From Acidaminococcaceae bacterium (lineage in GTDB: Bacteria; Bacillota; Negativicutes; Acidaminococcales; Acidaminococcaceae), in contig JAFQZL010000021.1 of NCBI GenBank assembly GCA_017405945.1, positions 1 through 64,000 on the forward strand: a stretch of 64,000 bases of DNA, written 5' to 3'. Within the stretch, counting starts at the first letter, position 1; every line of letters begins with the position of its first letter. Position numbers and translations under genes: made by a program. Under the pieces are notes generated by a model. The model did no database searches, was not told the DNA's origin, and saw nothing but the letters and a program-made list of their open reading frames with translations. This document shows positions 16,823-25,845 of the stretch, in pieces.

Positions 16823-18268
16823 ATGAACAAAGTCCTTTGCGCTTCAATTACTGCAATTCTGATGTCCGGAAGTTTATCTGCTTATACTTCCGCAACTATC
16901 TATACGGATTTGGATTCAGGTTTTAAATTGAAGTCACAGCCTTCCTGGATGGAGATCGGCGGCAAAAATTTCTACGGTCTTGCCAATAAGCCTGATAAGA
17001 AAGAAGCATCTTTAAACGTTATATGCGCATTTACGGCAAAAGAAGTAGAAGAGTCCACAGGGGAAAAATTTTCTACGGAGGAATTCTTAAGTAAATATAA
17101 AGATTTGCAGGTTCTGGAGCGTAATGAACTTTCACCTGATAAAGTGAATTATAAGTTATTTATGCCAGATCCGTATGAAATTAAAGCGGATAACAAACTG
17201 TCTCTGGCGCCTAAAGAACTCCTTGATAACTCAACCATAAGCATTTCCACAAGCAAAAGCGGAAAACAGCCTTATGTGTATCTTCACATCGTCGACAAAG
17301 GGAATACAGATACGCTGAAGAGCCTCCGCCGGTCTGTTGATATGCAGATCGCCATCACATCTGCCAACAATATGCTTTATGCAGTCGTCTCCACATTCCC
17401 ACTGCCTAATCTGAAAGCGCAGAAAGATAAAATAGAGGAGGCCACGCCTTTTTCCAAAAAGAAGGTCCGCAGCGAATTCACAGACGGAAATATGGAGAAG
17501 CTCAATGGCTATGTCGCTTCCCGCAAAGCTTTTCTGAAAGGTCTGTCTTTCTTTGCGCCGGCAAAGGATACCATTCCTTTCGGTTTCAATGATGAGTTGC
17601 TGGGAGGCAGAATAAAACTACCGGAAACATGGGCATATGCGCAGGTTACTGATAATACAATCGATATTAATATTCCGGTTAAAATTACACTGGCCATGCC
17701 CTGGGGCGGAATATCCGAATTTCTGGCTCCTCAGGAAAAAACGGGAGCTGCAACGGACAAAGAAGACGAAGGCAATGCGCCGGATAAAAAAGCGCCCGGT
17801 GGCGCACAGGACAAGGAAAAGTCAGGTAACGTGCCGGCTGCAGAAGACACAGGCAAATCGCTGAACAAAGAAGACATCTCAAAAATAAATTATCAGAAAA
17901 TTTCAGAGGTAGCCTTCTTCGCTTCCTCCAAACCCAAAGATAAAAATACGTTTTCTGAACTCTTCAACAATCCTTTCCTGACAAATTTACTCGTTGATAA
18001 ATTTATCAATGAAGGATTGAAACATCCGTCTGTAAAAGAATATGTAGATTTTAAAAGAATTAATACAAAATCAAATTTCAGCAATAATTACGGCACAATA
18101 TCATTATCCGGCGGCGGATCCGTGAAAAACAGTTTTACGTTTAATCTCAAAGCTAATGCAATGGTTACGCCGCAAACTTTCGGATTAACAGCTTACATTT
18201 CCAAAGATGAGAAAAAACCAGATCCAGAGCTGGAAAAAATTTTTGGTAATATTAAATTGAGAAGGTAA
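16823..18268 (+). CDS. Exported protein, second of two tandem paralogs
   Basis: A 481-residue protein with a signal peptide; YTDLDSGFKLK follows the cleavage region. It aligns in outline with the preceding gene (FLKGLSFFAP, FGFNDE, LPETWAYAQV, LTAYISKDEK near the end). It carries an extra charged linker of about 50 residues rich in Asp, Lys, Gly and Ala around residues 308-355. It has RBS AAGGAGTT and ends the gene row with a strong terminator. Function unknown; surface exposure is inferred from the signal peptide. Confidence 0.7.
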   Translation: MNKVLCASITAILMSGSLSAYTSATIYTDLDSGFKLKSQPSWMEIGGKNFYGLANKPDKKEASLNVICAFTAKEVEESTGEKFSTEEFLSKYKDLQVLERNELSPDKVNYKLFMPDPYEIKADNKLSLAPKELLDNSTISISTSKSGKQPYVYLHIVDKGNTDTLKSLRRSVDMQIAITSANNMLYAVVSTFPLPNLKAQKDKIEEATPFSKKKVRSEFTDGNMEKLNGYVASRKAFLKGLSFFAPAKDTIPFGFNDELLGGRIKLPETWAYAQVTDNTIDINIPVKITLAMPWGGISEFLAPQEKTGAATDKEDEGNAPDKKAPGGAQDKEKSGNVPAAEDTGKSLNKEDISKINYQKISEVAFFASSKPKDKNTFSELFNNPFLTNLLVDKFINEGLKHPSVKEYVDFKRINTKSNFSNNYGTISLSGGGSVKNSFTFNLKANAMVTPQTFGLTAYISKDEKKPDPELEKIFGNIKLRR

Positions 18269-18281
18269 TACAGTTTGTAAT

Positions 18282-18316
18282 AAAAAACCGGCCAAAATCC
18301 GGGCCGGTTTTTTATT
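18282..18316. terminator. Strong, nearly symmetric rho-independent terminator
   Basis: Stem CCGGCC/GGCCGG with a loop of about 8 bases, flanked by six A on the left and six T on the right. It therefore works for the + gene ending at 18268 and could also stop minus-strand transcription. Confidence 0.9.
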
Positions 18317-18647
18317 TTGAAAAACGACCTCGTAAAATGCCCGTAGAACGATTTTTAAGGCAGGGCACGATAAATGAGTCGCGTAAAAACAAAAACGGGC
18401 TTAAAACGCAAATAAGAGCGTTGTAGAGAATAAGCGCATATTTCGGGATCCAAACGGGTTTAAGAAGCGTGAAGAGAAGCAAGTTAATGCAGATTATTTG
18501 CGCAATGGCCGTCTTAAATCCATTGGTTTGGAAACATTTTAAGAAAACGGTTAAAAAATGCTGTTTTCCCGCTTCTGATTTTACATAATATATATTATCG
18601 GACGTAAAATGATTATCGGGAAATACTCTGTGTTTTTGTACGTTACG
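18315..18647 (-). other. Spacer with a stop-free minus frame; possible gene remnant
   Basis: The spacer between the paralog terminator and the lexA promoter has no plausible gene. One minus-strand frame stays open for 111 codons from just after a stop at 18648-18650 to TAA 18312-18314, and it reads like a membrane-associated tail (hydrophobic runs IICINLLLFTLL and ALICVLSPFLFL). It has no ATG or GTG start and no ribosome site, and runs into the terminator. It could be a decayed gene or chance openness in T-rich DNA. Confidence 0.25.
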
Positions 18648-18684
18648 TTACTTTTATTGTAATATTTTAAAAAGCAAACGCTAA

Positions 18685-18698
18685 TGAACAAACGTTTG
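18685..18698 (+). promoter_or_regulatory. LexA box (SOS operator) of lexA
   Basis: TGAACAAACGTTTG matches the Bacillus-type consensus CGAACRNRYGTTYC at 12 of 14 positions. It overlaps the -35 element of the lexA promoter, the expected place for self-repression. Confidence 0.75.
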
Positions 18699-18724
18699 AC
18701 ATCTCCCCCATGTTTTGATATAAT
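18696..18724 (+). promoter_or_regulatory. lexA promoter
   Basis: Perfect TTGACA (18696-18701), 17-base spacer and perfect TATAAT (18719-18724). It sits 67 bases before the lexA start codon and overlaps the LexA box. Confidence 0.88.
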
Positions 18725-18791
18725 TAATTTAGTAAAATATCAATATGCATACATATAATATTTTTTAATATTTGTTCAGGAGGTTGTTTCC

Positions 18792-19457
18792 ATGGCAAGA
18801 CACAAAAGTTTAATCCCTAAAGATTTTGACGGTAATTATACGGAAGATATGTTGACGGATCGTCAGAAGCAGGTTTTAGATTTTATCCGCAGTTACGCTC
18901 AGTCTAAGGGTTATCCGCCGTCTGTCCGTGAAATCTGCAAAGCTGTTGGTTTATCTTCTACTGCCAGTGTCCATAACCATTTACACAAGCTGCAGAGCAT
19001 GCATTTTATCCAGCGTGATTCTGCTAAACCCAGGGCTTTGGAACTTACCCAGGAAGCCACCTGGCGTAATAAAACTGTTGTTCCTGTACCTCTTGTCGGC
19101 AACGTTACTGCAGGTGTTCCTATCCTTGCTGTTGAAAATATTGAAGAAACTTACCCAATACCTTTGGATTTAATTGGTACTGAAGATGATGTTTTTATGT
19201 TGTCTGTCAAAGGCGACAGTATGATCAACGCAGGCATTCTTGATCACGATTATATTTTTGTACGCAAACAGAATTTTGCTAACAATGGCGATATTGTTGT
19301 TGCTTTAATTGATAATGAAGAAACTACTGTTAAACGTTATTTTAAAGATTTGCGTTCTATCCGGTTGCAGCCTGAAAACGATGCATATAGCCCAATTATC
19401 GGAAATGACAATATCCAGGTTATGGGTAAAGTGATTGCTGTTTTCCGTATGCTATAG
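18792..19457 (+). CDS. lexA: SOS repressor LexA
   Basis: Repressor of the DNA-damage response (221 aa). The N-terminal winged-helix domain (LTDRQKQVLDFIRSYA; recognition part VGLSSTASVHNHL) binds the operator. The C-terminal S24 peptidase domain cuts itself when RecA is activated: cleavage bond A107-G108 in VTAGVP, catalytic S143 in GDSM and K181 in TTVKRY, all present. About 16 residues precede the usual start of the helix-turn-helix. RBS AGGAGG. The codons are visibly more AT-rich than in the neighbouring genes. An operator at its own promoter and another near dinB outline the local SOS circuit. Confidence 0.97.
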   Translation: MARHKSLIPKDFDGNYTEDMLTDRQKQVLDFIRSYAQSKGYPPSVREICKAVGLSSTASVHNHLHKLQSMHFIQRDSAKPRALELTQEATWRNKTVVPVPLVGNVTAGVPILAVENIEETYPIPLDLIGTEDDVFMLSVKGDSMINAGILDHDYIFVRKQNFANNGDIVVALIDNEETTVKRYFKDLRSIRLQPENDAYSPIIGNDNIQVMGKVIAVFRML

Positions 19458-19543
19458 CTTCGCATCATTGTGACGTCTTTTATTTTTAATGTCGTTTTAT
19501 CATCTTTCTGATGTCATTTATATCTTTTATATACAATAATAAA

Positions 19544-19583
19544 ACTACAGGATTTTGCTATCTTGCACATCCTGTAGTTTTTG
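19544..19583. terminator. Bidirectional terminator between lexA and the convergent PLP-enzyme gene
   Basis: A 10-bp stem ACTACAGGAT/ATCCTGTAGT with a 15-base loop. It is followed by TTTTTG on the + strand and TTTTATT on the minus strand, so it serves both converging genes. Confidence 0.88.
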
Positions 19584-19620
19584 TTTTGCTTGTTTTGCAG
19601 AAAAGACAGCCTGCTAACCG

Positions 19621-20985
19621 TTATTCGTAAGACTCTCGTGCGTTTTTAATCGCTTCACAGGTTTTTAAAACCTCTTTATCCGTTTCTCCTGTAATGTTAA
19701 TATCGCCCACTACCTTCGAATTACGTTTTTTTTCAGTTCCAGCTCCAATCAGGCGTGCTGCTGCATTGATTGCAAGTTGTCCGTGTTCGTATGTTAAGCC
19801 TCCCTGCATAAACACGTTGAAAGGCTCTCGCATCGGTCCGTCAGCACTTAATTCTATGGATGCTCCCTGAACAAACGTTCCTGCTGCCATAATTATTTTG
19901 TCCTGGTATCCGGGAATATAATTAGGTACAGGTGTTACATGTGCGTCAACCGGTGAATTAATCTGTACTGCTACGCAGAAGTTTTCAAGATTTTTAGCAT
20001 TTTTCAATGTAATCGACTGTATAATGTCATGTCGGATCTCATCATGCAGCGGATTAACCTTATAGCCGAGTTTTCTAAACACTGCCGCGGCATAAACTGC
20101 CGTCAGCACAGCCTGCATCACTACATGAGGCGCCATAAACAAACCTTGATAGAATTCCCGTGCAGTATCACCTAATGTCGCTCCCATCTCTCCTGCGAGA
20201 CCAGGAGCTGTAAGACGGCAGGCTGCATTATAAACCAGCTCTTTTCTTCCGACAATATAACCGCCGGTCGGCGCCAGCCCTCCTCCCACATTTTTAATCA
20301 GGGAACCGGCCATCAGGTCCGCGCCGCAATTTGTCGGTTCTTTTGTTTCTGTAAATTCGCCATAGCAATTATCTACAAAGCATATGATATCTTCACGGAC
20401 TTTATGAACTTCTGCAATCAGCCTGCCGATTGCTGCAACATCCAACGTTCCCCTGTTATCACTGTACCCGCAGGACCGCTGTATATGCACCATCCTGGTC
20501 TTTTCTGTAATAGCTTTGCATACAGCACAAACGTCTACGTAATTACCCTTCATAGGAATTTCTTTGTAGATAACCCCTGTATCTGTCAGTGATCCGGGTA
20601 TCCTGACAGGATATCCGATGATAGTCTGCATGGTATCATAAGGTGTACCTGTGGCACCGATCACTTCATCACCGGAATGTAAATTACCCAACATAGCAAC
20701 AGCCAGGGCATGGGTTCCGGATACAAACTGGGAACGCACCAGAGCAGCTTCAGTTCCAAAAACGTCTGCATAAATAGCGTCCAGCTTTTCCCGGCCCAAA
20801 TCGTTATACGCATAACCTGTTGAAGGTTTCATATAGAAATCCGACACCTGATGCTTCCGGAAAGCAGAAATCACTTTTTCGGTATTCGTTAAAGCAACCG
20901 CATCATAATAATGCTTTTGTTTCTCCACTTCCTTTCTTGCAAAACTAAAAATCCCCTCAAATATGTCATTTTTTAAAATATCCAT
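19621..20985 (-). CDS. Methionine gamma-lyase-like PLP enzyme (aluminium-resistance protein family)
   Basis: A 454-residue fold-type I PLP protein of the family often labelled 'methionine gamma-lyase family' or 'aluminum resistance protein' (YnbB-like). Seen: RSQFVSGTHALAVAMLGNL, the CFVDNCYGEF stretch with the PLP-ring aspartate, and the probable Schiff-base lysine in GSLIKNVGGG (around residue 231). The true reaction of this family is not well established; C-S lyase activity is a guess from distant homology. It lies 16 bases after hflX, probably the last gene of the cinA-deaD-hflX operon. Confidence 0.88.
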   Translation of the reverse strand: MDILKNDIFEGIFSFARKEVEKQKHYYDAVALTNTEKVISAFRKHQVSDFYMKPSTGYAYNDLGREKLDAIYADVFGTEAALVRSQFVSGTHALAVAMLGNLHSGDEVIGATGTPYDTMQTIIGYPVRIPGSLTDTGVIYKEIPMKGNYVDVCAVCKAITEKTRMVHIQRSCGYSDNRGTLDVAAIGRLIAEVHKVREDIICFVDNCYGEFTETKEPTNCGADLMAGSLIKNVGGGLAPTGGYIVGRKELVYNAACRLTAPGLAGEMGATLGDTAREFYQGLFMAPHVVMQAVLTAVYAAAVFRKLGYKVNPLHDEIRHDIIQSITLKNAKNLENFCVAVQINSPVDAHVTPVPNYIPGYQDKIIMAAGTFVQGASIELSADGPMREPFNVFMQGGLTYEHGQLAINAAARLIGAGTEKKRNSKVVGDINITGETDKEVLKTCEAIKNARESYE

Positions 20986-21001
20986 AAAGTTAATGAACCC
21001 C

Positions 21002-22819
21002 TCATTTTATTATAAATTTTTTCCAACGTCCAACGTCGTTGGCCTGAAGTCGAACTTTAATCTTAATTCCCTCCGGCTCATAATCCTGTGACAGCACGGT
21101 GCCTTCCTCAAACAATTTGGCAGCAGCGCCGGAGTCACTGTAGGGAACCAGCAAAGTTACTTCGATCGACTTTAATTTCAGATGTTCGGAAATGGTTGTA
21201 AGCAACGTTTCCAGTCCGATTCGCTTTTTAGCAGAGATACATACGCTTTCTGGAACTGATCTCAATTGTTCCAGGAAACCACTGCTTTCGTCAGGCAGTT
21301 TATCAATCTTATTGAAAACACTCAATATCGGTTTATCCTGCGCGCCAACTTCCTGCAGAACCTTGTACACCGCTTCACTCTGCTCCTTATACAGTGGATG
21401 GCTGACATCAATAACATGAACCAGCAGGTCCGCATCCAGGGTCTCTTCCAAAGTAGATTTAAAAGCCGCAATCAGCTGATGCGGAAGACGCTGGATAAAA
21501 CCTACCGTATCTGTCAGGATAGCCTGCTGCTTATCCGGAAGATTCAGCTGACGCGTAGTGGGATCCAGTGTTGCGAACAACTGGTCTTTTTCATACACAT
21601 CGGAATTGGTCAGAACGTTAAGCAACGTTGACTTACCCGCATTTGTATATCCAATCAGACTGACTGACGGAACCTGGTTTTTATTACGATAAGACCGGTG
21701 CAGTTTACGCACATTCTGAACCTTGTCAATACAGCCCTTTATATATGCGATACGGTCACGAATCATACGGCGGTCTGTTTCCAGTTTCGTTTCGCCGGGT
21801 CCCCGGGTACCGATGCCGCCTCCCAGACGGGAAAGGGAAAGTCCCTGCCCCATGATACGCGGCAGCGTATATTGCAGCTGAGCCAGTTCAACCTGCAATT
21901 TTCCTTCATTCGTCTGGGCGCGCTGGGCAAAAATATCCAATATCAGGGCCGTACGGTCCAGCACCTTTATCCCCAGTGACTGTTCCAGATTCCGCTGCTG
22001 GGCAGGCGATAATTCTTCGTCAAAGATGCACAGGTCGATATCCTCCTGCTGCGCATATAATGCCAAATCACGTACTTTGCCACGCCCGATAAAAAATCCC
22101 GGATCCGGCTTGGGACGCTTCTGCAGAAATTTGGCTATTACCTCAGCTCCTGCCGTTTCGGCCAGCTGGCGCAGTTCCTCCAGCGAGTCTTCGCTCGTCC
22201 ACAGTCTGTCCTGTTTCCCATATTCCAAACTTACCAGAATAGTTCGTTCCGGTCTCTTCTCAAGCTTCTGGTTATCGTCGGTTACAGCCAGAAGTTTTTC
22301 TGCCGAACTGATAATATTTGGCAGAAACAAGATTTCCAGTACGTCAGGTTTGAAGACGCCGTATTCCTGAACCGTGTACTGGTCATACTCGTCCTTTCCC
22401 GTAATAATTGCAAAATCGAACACAAACTCTTCAGGCTTTTCATCGTTCACGCCGATAGCAGCCATCAGATCATATTTATGGCTTCGCAAAGCAGACAAAT
22501 CGATACCGCTTAACTGCGAACTCCCACCCGGGTGCGTATGGATACAGCGGATCCCGCTTAAGCGTCCGCTTCCCCGCCTGCCCGGCAGATCCGGCAATGA
22601 AACCGTATTGCTGTCACCCACGGAAACGCTTAATACGTTTCCCTTGCGATCCAGAAATATGTTCACTTCGCGGTTTATGGCATTCGTAATTTTTGCCATC
22701 TGTATTGCAATTTCCGGGGATACCAGTTGCCAGGGCGGGACCCGTAACTGGTACAACTGTTCCAGTATTGCAATAACGTTATTTTTTAATCCTTCTGTAT
22801 TCCCCAGAACTTCTTTCAT
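21002..22819 (-). CDS. hflX: GTPase HflX with an N-terminal JAMM-like domain
   Basis: Ribosome-associated GTPase (605 aa; usual HflX about 400-430). From about residue 190 it is a normal HflX: the GFFIGRGKV domain, the SRLGGGIGTRGPGETKLE linker, G1 GYTNAGKST (390-398), DTVGFIQRLP and NKID. The first 185 residues are extra. They contain HTHPGG with H94 and H96, exactly ten residues, then D107, plus E51 43 residues before H94. That is the Glu...HxH-x10-D layout of JAMM/MPN+ metalloproteases. Known HflX splits stalled 70S ribosomes; the extra domain suggests an added hydrolase or binding role, which is inference. Confidence 0.92.
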   Translation of the reverse strand: MKEVLGNTEGLKNNVIAILEQLYQLRVPPWQLVSPEIAIQMAKITNAINREVNIFLDRKGNVLSVSVGDSNTVSLPDLPGRRGSGRLSGIRCIHTHPGGSSQLSGIDLSALRSHKYDLMAAIGVNDEKPEEFVFDFAIITGKDEYDQYTVQEYGVFKPDVLEILFLPNIISSAEKLLAVTDDNQKLEKRPERTILVSLEYGKQDRLWTSEDSLEELRQLAETAGAEVIAKFLQKRPKPDPGFFIGRGKVRDLALYAQQEDIDLCIFDEELSPAQQRNLEQSLGIKVLDRTALILDIFAQRAQTNEGKLQVELAQLQYTLPRIMGQGLSLSRLGGGIGTRGPGETKLETDRRMIRDRIAYIKGCIDKVQNVRKLHRSYRNKNQVPSVSLIGYTNAGKSTLLNVLTNSDVYEKDQLFATLDPTTRQLNLPDKQQAILTDTVGFIQRLPHQLIAAFKSTLEETLDADLLVHVIDVSHPLYKEQSEAVYKVLQEVGAQDKPILSVFNKIDKLPDESSGFLEQLRSVPESVCISAKKRIGLETLLTTISEHLKLKSIEVTLLVPYSDSGAAAKLFEEGTVLSQDYEPEGIKIKVRLQANDVGRWKKFIIK

Positions 22820-22834
22820 TCCAGACCCAACTCC

Positions 22835-24436
22835 TTAATCTTTGGAATGCGCCGGTTCAATATTGACCTTATAACCGCGGATGCTGTTTTTATGCATTAC
22901 CGCCAGCACCTTTTCTGCATACTGCTCCGGTACCTCGACAAAGGAAAATTTATCAAAAATATTTATCAGACCTATAGAACGACCGGGAATGTCTGCTTCC
23001 CTGGCAATCGTCCGCACAAGTTCGGGAACTGTAATCTTCTGACTGCGCCCGATATTCAGGAAGAACCGCACCATACCGGGACGGCCGCCGGTATTCGCCA
23101 GACTCTGATCCGTCAGATCGCTGACGGTATTCTTTTCTTCCGTTATCTCAAGGGCCCTGTTCCCTTCCTGCATCAGTTTTAAAGCCGCTGCCGCAATTTC
23201 TTCCAGCTCGTATTCCTTGCTTAACGCCGTCACTACCGGCATATATTTCCCATAGCTTCCCATTTCCAGCAAGGCCTGCATCCTGGAGATGATCTGCTCC
23301 CGCTGATGCTCCAGTACGTCACTGGTGGTAGGCAGTTCGCGGCGACGGATACGTGTTTTTGCAATCTGCTCAATCAGTTTTAACTGGCGGAATTCCCTGG
23401 GAAGAATAAATGTCAGCGCCACACCGGCATTCCCTGCCCGACCTGTGCGGCCGATACGGTGTACGTAACTTTCCGGATCCTGCGGTATATCAAAGTTGAT
23501 GACATATTGCACATTATCAATATCCAGACCGCGTGCCGCAACATCTGTTGCGATTAAAATATCCAGACGTCCTTCCCTGAATTTTTTCATGACACGGTCA
23601 CGCTGGGCCTGGCTTAAATCTCCATGCAGACCTTCCGCAATGTATCCCCTGCTCCCCAGTGATGCCGTCAAATCATCTACGCCCCGTTTGGTACGGCAGA
23701 AGATAATGCTTTTTCCTTCGATACCCGCATCCAGCAGGCGGGAAATCCCTTCGATTTTATCACGGGTCTCAAAATAATACTGATCAATCAGAGGCACTGT
23801 GATCTCTTCTTTACTTACAGTTACTATCTGAGGCGCCCGCATATATTTTTTGGTCAGGCTCAGGATCGGACGGGGCATGGTCGCGGAAAACAGCATGGTC
23901 TGCCGCTCGGACGGAACACTCGCCATGATTTCTTCTATGTCTTCGATAAAACCCATGTCCAGCATTTCATCCGCTTCGTCCAGAACAAGGTAACGGACAT
24001 AATTCAGCTTGATCGTACCCCGGCGGATATGGTCCAGCAAACGGCCCGGTGTACCGATTACGATCTGCACACCGCTTTTCAGGGCGCGAATCTGCCGTTC
24101 AATAGGCTGCCCGCCGTAAACAGGAACTACTTTGATGCGTTTATTAAAACCAATCTTTCCGATTTCCTCTGCTATCTGGATCGCCAGTTCACGGGTTGGA
24201 CTCATAATCAGCGCCTGAATATGCCGGCGGTCTTCAATGCCCTGGATAATAGGAATGCCGAAAGCTGCGGTTTTTCCTGTGCCGGTCTGTGCCTGTCCGA
24301 TTATATCCTTTCCATCCAGTAACAAAGGAATTGCCTGCTGCTGAATCGGCGACGGTTCTTCAAATCCCATCTCCTTTAAGGCCGCAACAACACGCTTTTC
24401 CAATACCAGTTCTCCAAAACTATCTGTCTGCATCAT
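22835..24436 (-). CDS. deaD: DEAD-box RNA helicase with DbpA-type RNA-binding domain
   Basis: ATP-dependent RNA helicase (533 aa), active in rRNA/ribosome biogenesis or mRNA decay. Seen: Q-motif SPIQQQAIP, Walker A AQTGTGKT (49-56), PTRELAIQ, DEAD (153-156), SAT (184-186) and HRIGRTGRAG. The C-terminal DbpA-type RNA-binding domain spans about 455-528 (RFFLNIGRSQKI...GLINIFDKFSFVEV). It overlaps cinA by 17 bases and lies 15 bases before hflX, so three genes are co-transcribed. CshA/DeaD/DbpA naming cannot be settled from sequence alone. Confidence 0.94.
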   Translation of the reverse strand: MMQTDSFGELVLEKRVVAALKEMGFEEPSPIQQQAIPLLLDGKDIIGQAQTGTGKTAAFGIPIIQGIEDRRHIQALIMSPTRELAIQIAEEIGKIGFNKRIKVVPVYGGQPIERQIRALKSGVQIVIGTPGRLLDHIRRGTIKLNYVRYLVLDEADEMLDMGFIEDIEEIMASVPSERQTMLFSATMPRPILSLTKKYMRAPQIVTVSKEEITVPLIDQYYFETRDKIEGISRLLDAGIEGKSIIFCRTKRGVDDLTASLGSRGYIAEGLHGDLSQAQRDRVMKKFREGRLDILIATDVAARGLDIDNVQYVINFDIPQDPESYVHRIGRTGRAGNAGVALTFILPREFRQLKLIEQIAKTRIRRRELPTTSDVLEHQREQIISRMQALLEMGSYGKYMPVVTALSKEYELEEIAAAALKLMQEGNRALEITEEKNTVSDLTDQSLANTGGRPGMVRFFLNIGRSQKITVPELVRTIAREADIPGRSIGLINIFDKFSFVEVPEQYAEKVLAVMHKNSIRGYKVNIEPAHSKD

Positions 24437-25712
24437 GGTTATCAGTGGTTTCCTCCAAATTATTCTGTGCCGGAATTTCTTTCAGCCGGTCCAGCGCCAT
24501 TCCCAAAGCAGCGAACGCCGCCCGCTGTTTGATTTGTGTACGTGTACCGGTAAAATTATATTTCTGGCATGACGCGCCATTTGCATCTGCAACAGCTATA
24601 TAAACAAGTCCTACCGGTTTCTTACGGGTTCCCCCGCCGGGTCCGGCCAGCCCTGTAATGCTCACCGCTATATCGGAGCCGATTATTTCCCGTACGCCTT
24701 CCGCCATTTCCAGGGCAGCCTCTTTACTCACAGCTCCTTTTTTCGAAAGTGTGGTTTTGCTGACATTGATTACCTGGTTTTTGACTTCGTTCGTATAAGA
24801 AATCACAGAACCTTTCACATACTCTGAACTCCCCGGCACATCGGTCATCAGGCTGGATGCCAGCCCGCCGGTACAGGATTCCGCAAATGCTATAGTCCGT
24901 TTCCCGGCTAAAAGCTCTTTCCCCAGCACTTCAGGCAGGGTATCTCCGTCATAGCCGTAAACATAAGCTCCGGCTATCTCTTCTACCCTTTCCTGCATAG
25001 CAGCAATCAACGTGTCCGCTTCCTCCGCGGTAGGAGCTTTGGCAGTCAGACGCACCAGTATTTCCCCGTGCCTTGCATAGAGGGCGATGGTGGGATTCGA
25101 CTGGTGGACAATAATATCGTCCAGCATCTCGGCCAGACTGGACTCGCCGATGCCCCTCAGCTTCAGCGTATGGGACTTGATGATTCCCAAATGAGGAAAA
25201 CGCTGTTCAAAATACGGGAACAATTCATGTTCGCAAACATGTTGCAATTCAAAAGGCGGTCCGGGAAGCATGATGAATGTAGTATTCCCATGTTCCAATA
25301 TAAGTCCCGGAGCGGTTCCCACCGCGTTATGCAAAACAATGGCGCCGCTGGGAACCAGGGCCTGCTTTTCGTTATTAGACGCAATACAGATGTTCCGCCT
25401 GGATAACAGGTCGTGGATATGGTTCCACACTTCCAGATTCATATACATGTCTACGCCGCAATATTCCGCAACCAGTTCTTTGGTAATATCGCCCCGGGTC
25501 GGTCCCAGTCCTCCGCTGGTGATAACGATATCAGCACGCCTGGCGGCAATGTCCAGCACTCCTTTTATGCGCGCCGGATTATCTCCTACTGTGGTCTGAT
25601 ACAAAACATCAAACCCACGAAGATTTAATTCTTGTGCCAGCCAGGTAAAGTTCGTGTTTAATATTTCTCCCAGAAGAAGTTCCGTGCCGGTTGTGATAAC
25701 CTCTACTTTCAA
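24420..25712 (-). CDS. cinA: CinA family protein (competence/damage-inducible; NMN amidase-type)
   Basis: A 430-residue two-domain protein. The N-terminal MoCF-like domain (about 1-170; TTGTELLLGEILNTN, SGGLGPTRGDITKE) in this family is linked to nucleotide-pyrophosphatase activity. The C-terminal CinA domain (about 265-420; AESCTGGLASSLMTDVPGSS, ITGLAGPGGGT) is an NMN deamidase in the pyridine-nucleotide cycle. The start codon is TTG with GGGAGGG upstream. It is the first gene of the operon behind the promoter at 25800-25828. Confidence 0.94.
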   Translation of the reverse strand: MKVEVITTGTELLLGEILNTNFTWLAQELNLRGFDVLYQTTVGDNPARIKGVLDIAARRADIVITSGGLGPTRGDITKELVAEYCGVDMYMNLEVWNHIHDLLSRRNICIASNNEKQALVPSGAIVLHNAVGTAPGLILEHGNTTFIMLPGPPFELQHVCEHELFPYFEQRFPHLGIIKSHTLKLRGIGESSLAEMLDDIIVHQSNPTIALYARHGEILVRLTAKAPTAEEADTLIAAMQERVEEIAGAYVYGYDGDTLPEVLGKELLAGKRTIAFAESCTGGLASSLMTDVPGSSEYVKGSVISYTNEVKNQVINVSKTTLSKKGAVSKEAALEMAEGVREIIGSDIAVSITGLAGPGGGTRKKPVGLVYIAVADANGASCQKYNFTGTRTQIKQRAAFAALGMALDRLKEIPAQNNLEETTDNHDADR

Positions 25713-25799
25713 TTGACTCCCTCCCCACGAGTTGCTCTTATAATCATAAAATAGCGGTTAATGGGCAAAAGAATGTATAACAAAATGCGAACCGCATTA

Positions 25800-25828
25800 A
25801 AAATAGCACAATGCATTTTTCTTGTCAA
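25800..25828 (-). promoter_or_regulatory. Promoter of the cinA-deaD-hflX operon
   Basis: On the minus strand: TTGACA (25823-25828), 17-base spacer, TATTTT (25800-25805). It lies in the gap between rimO and cinA. Confidence 0.7.
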
Positions 25829-25845
25829 TGAAACTATAGCTGTTA

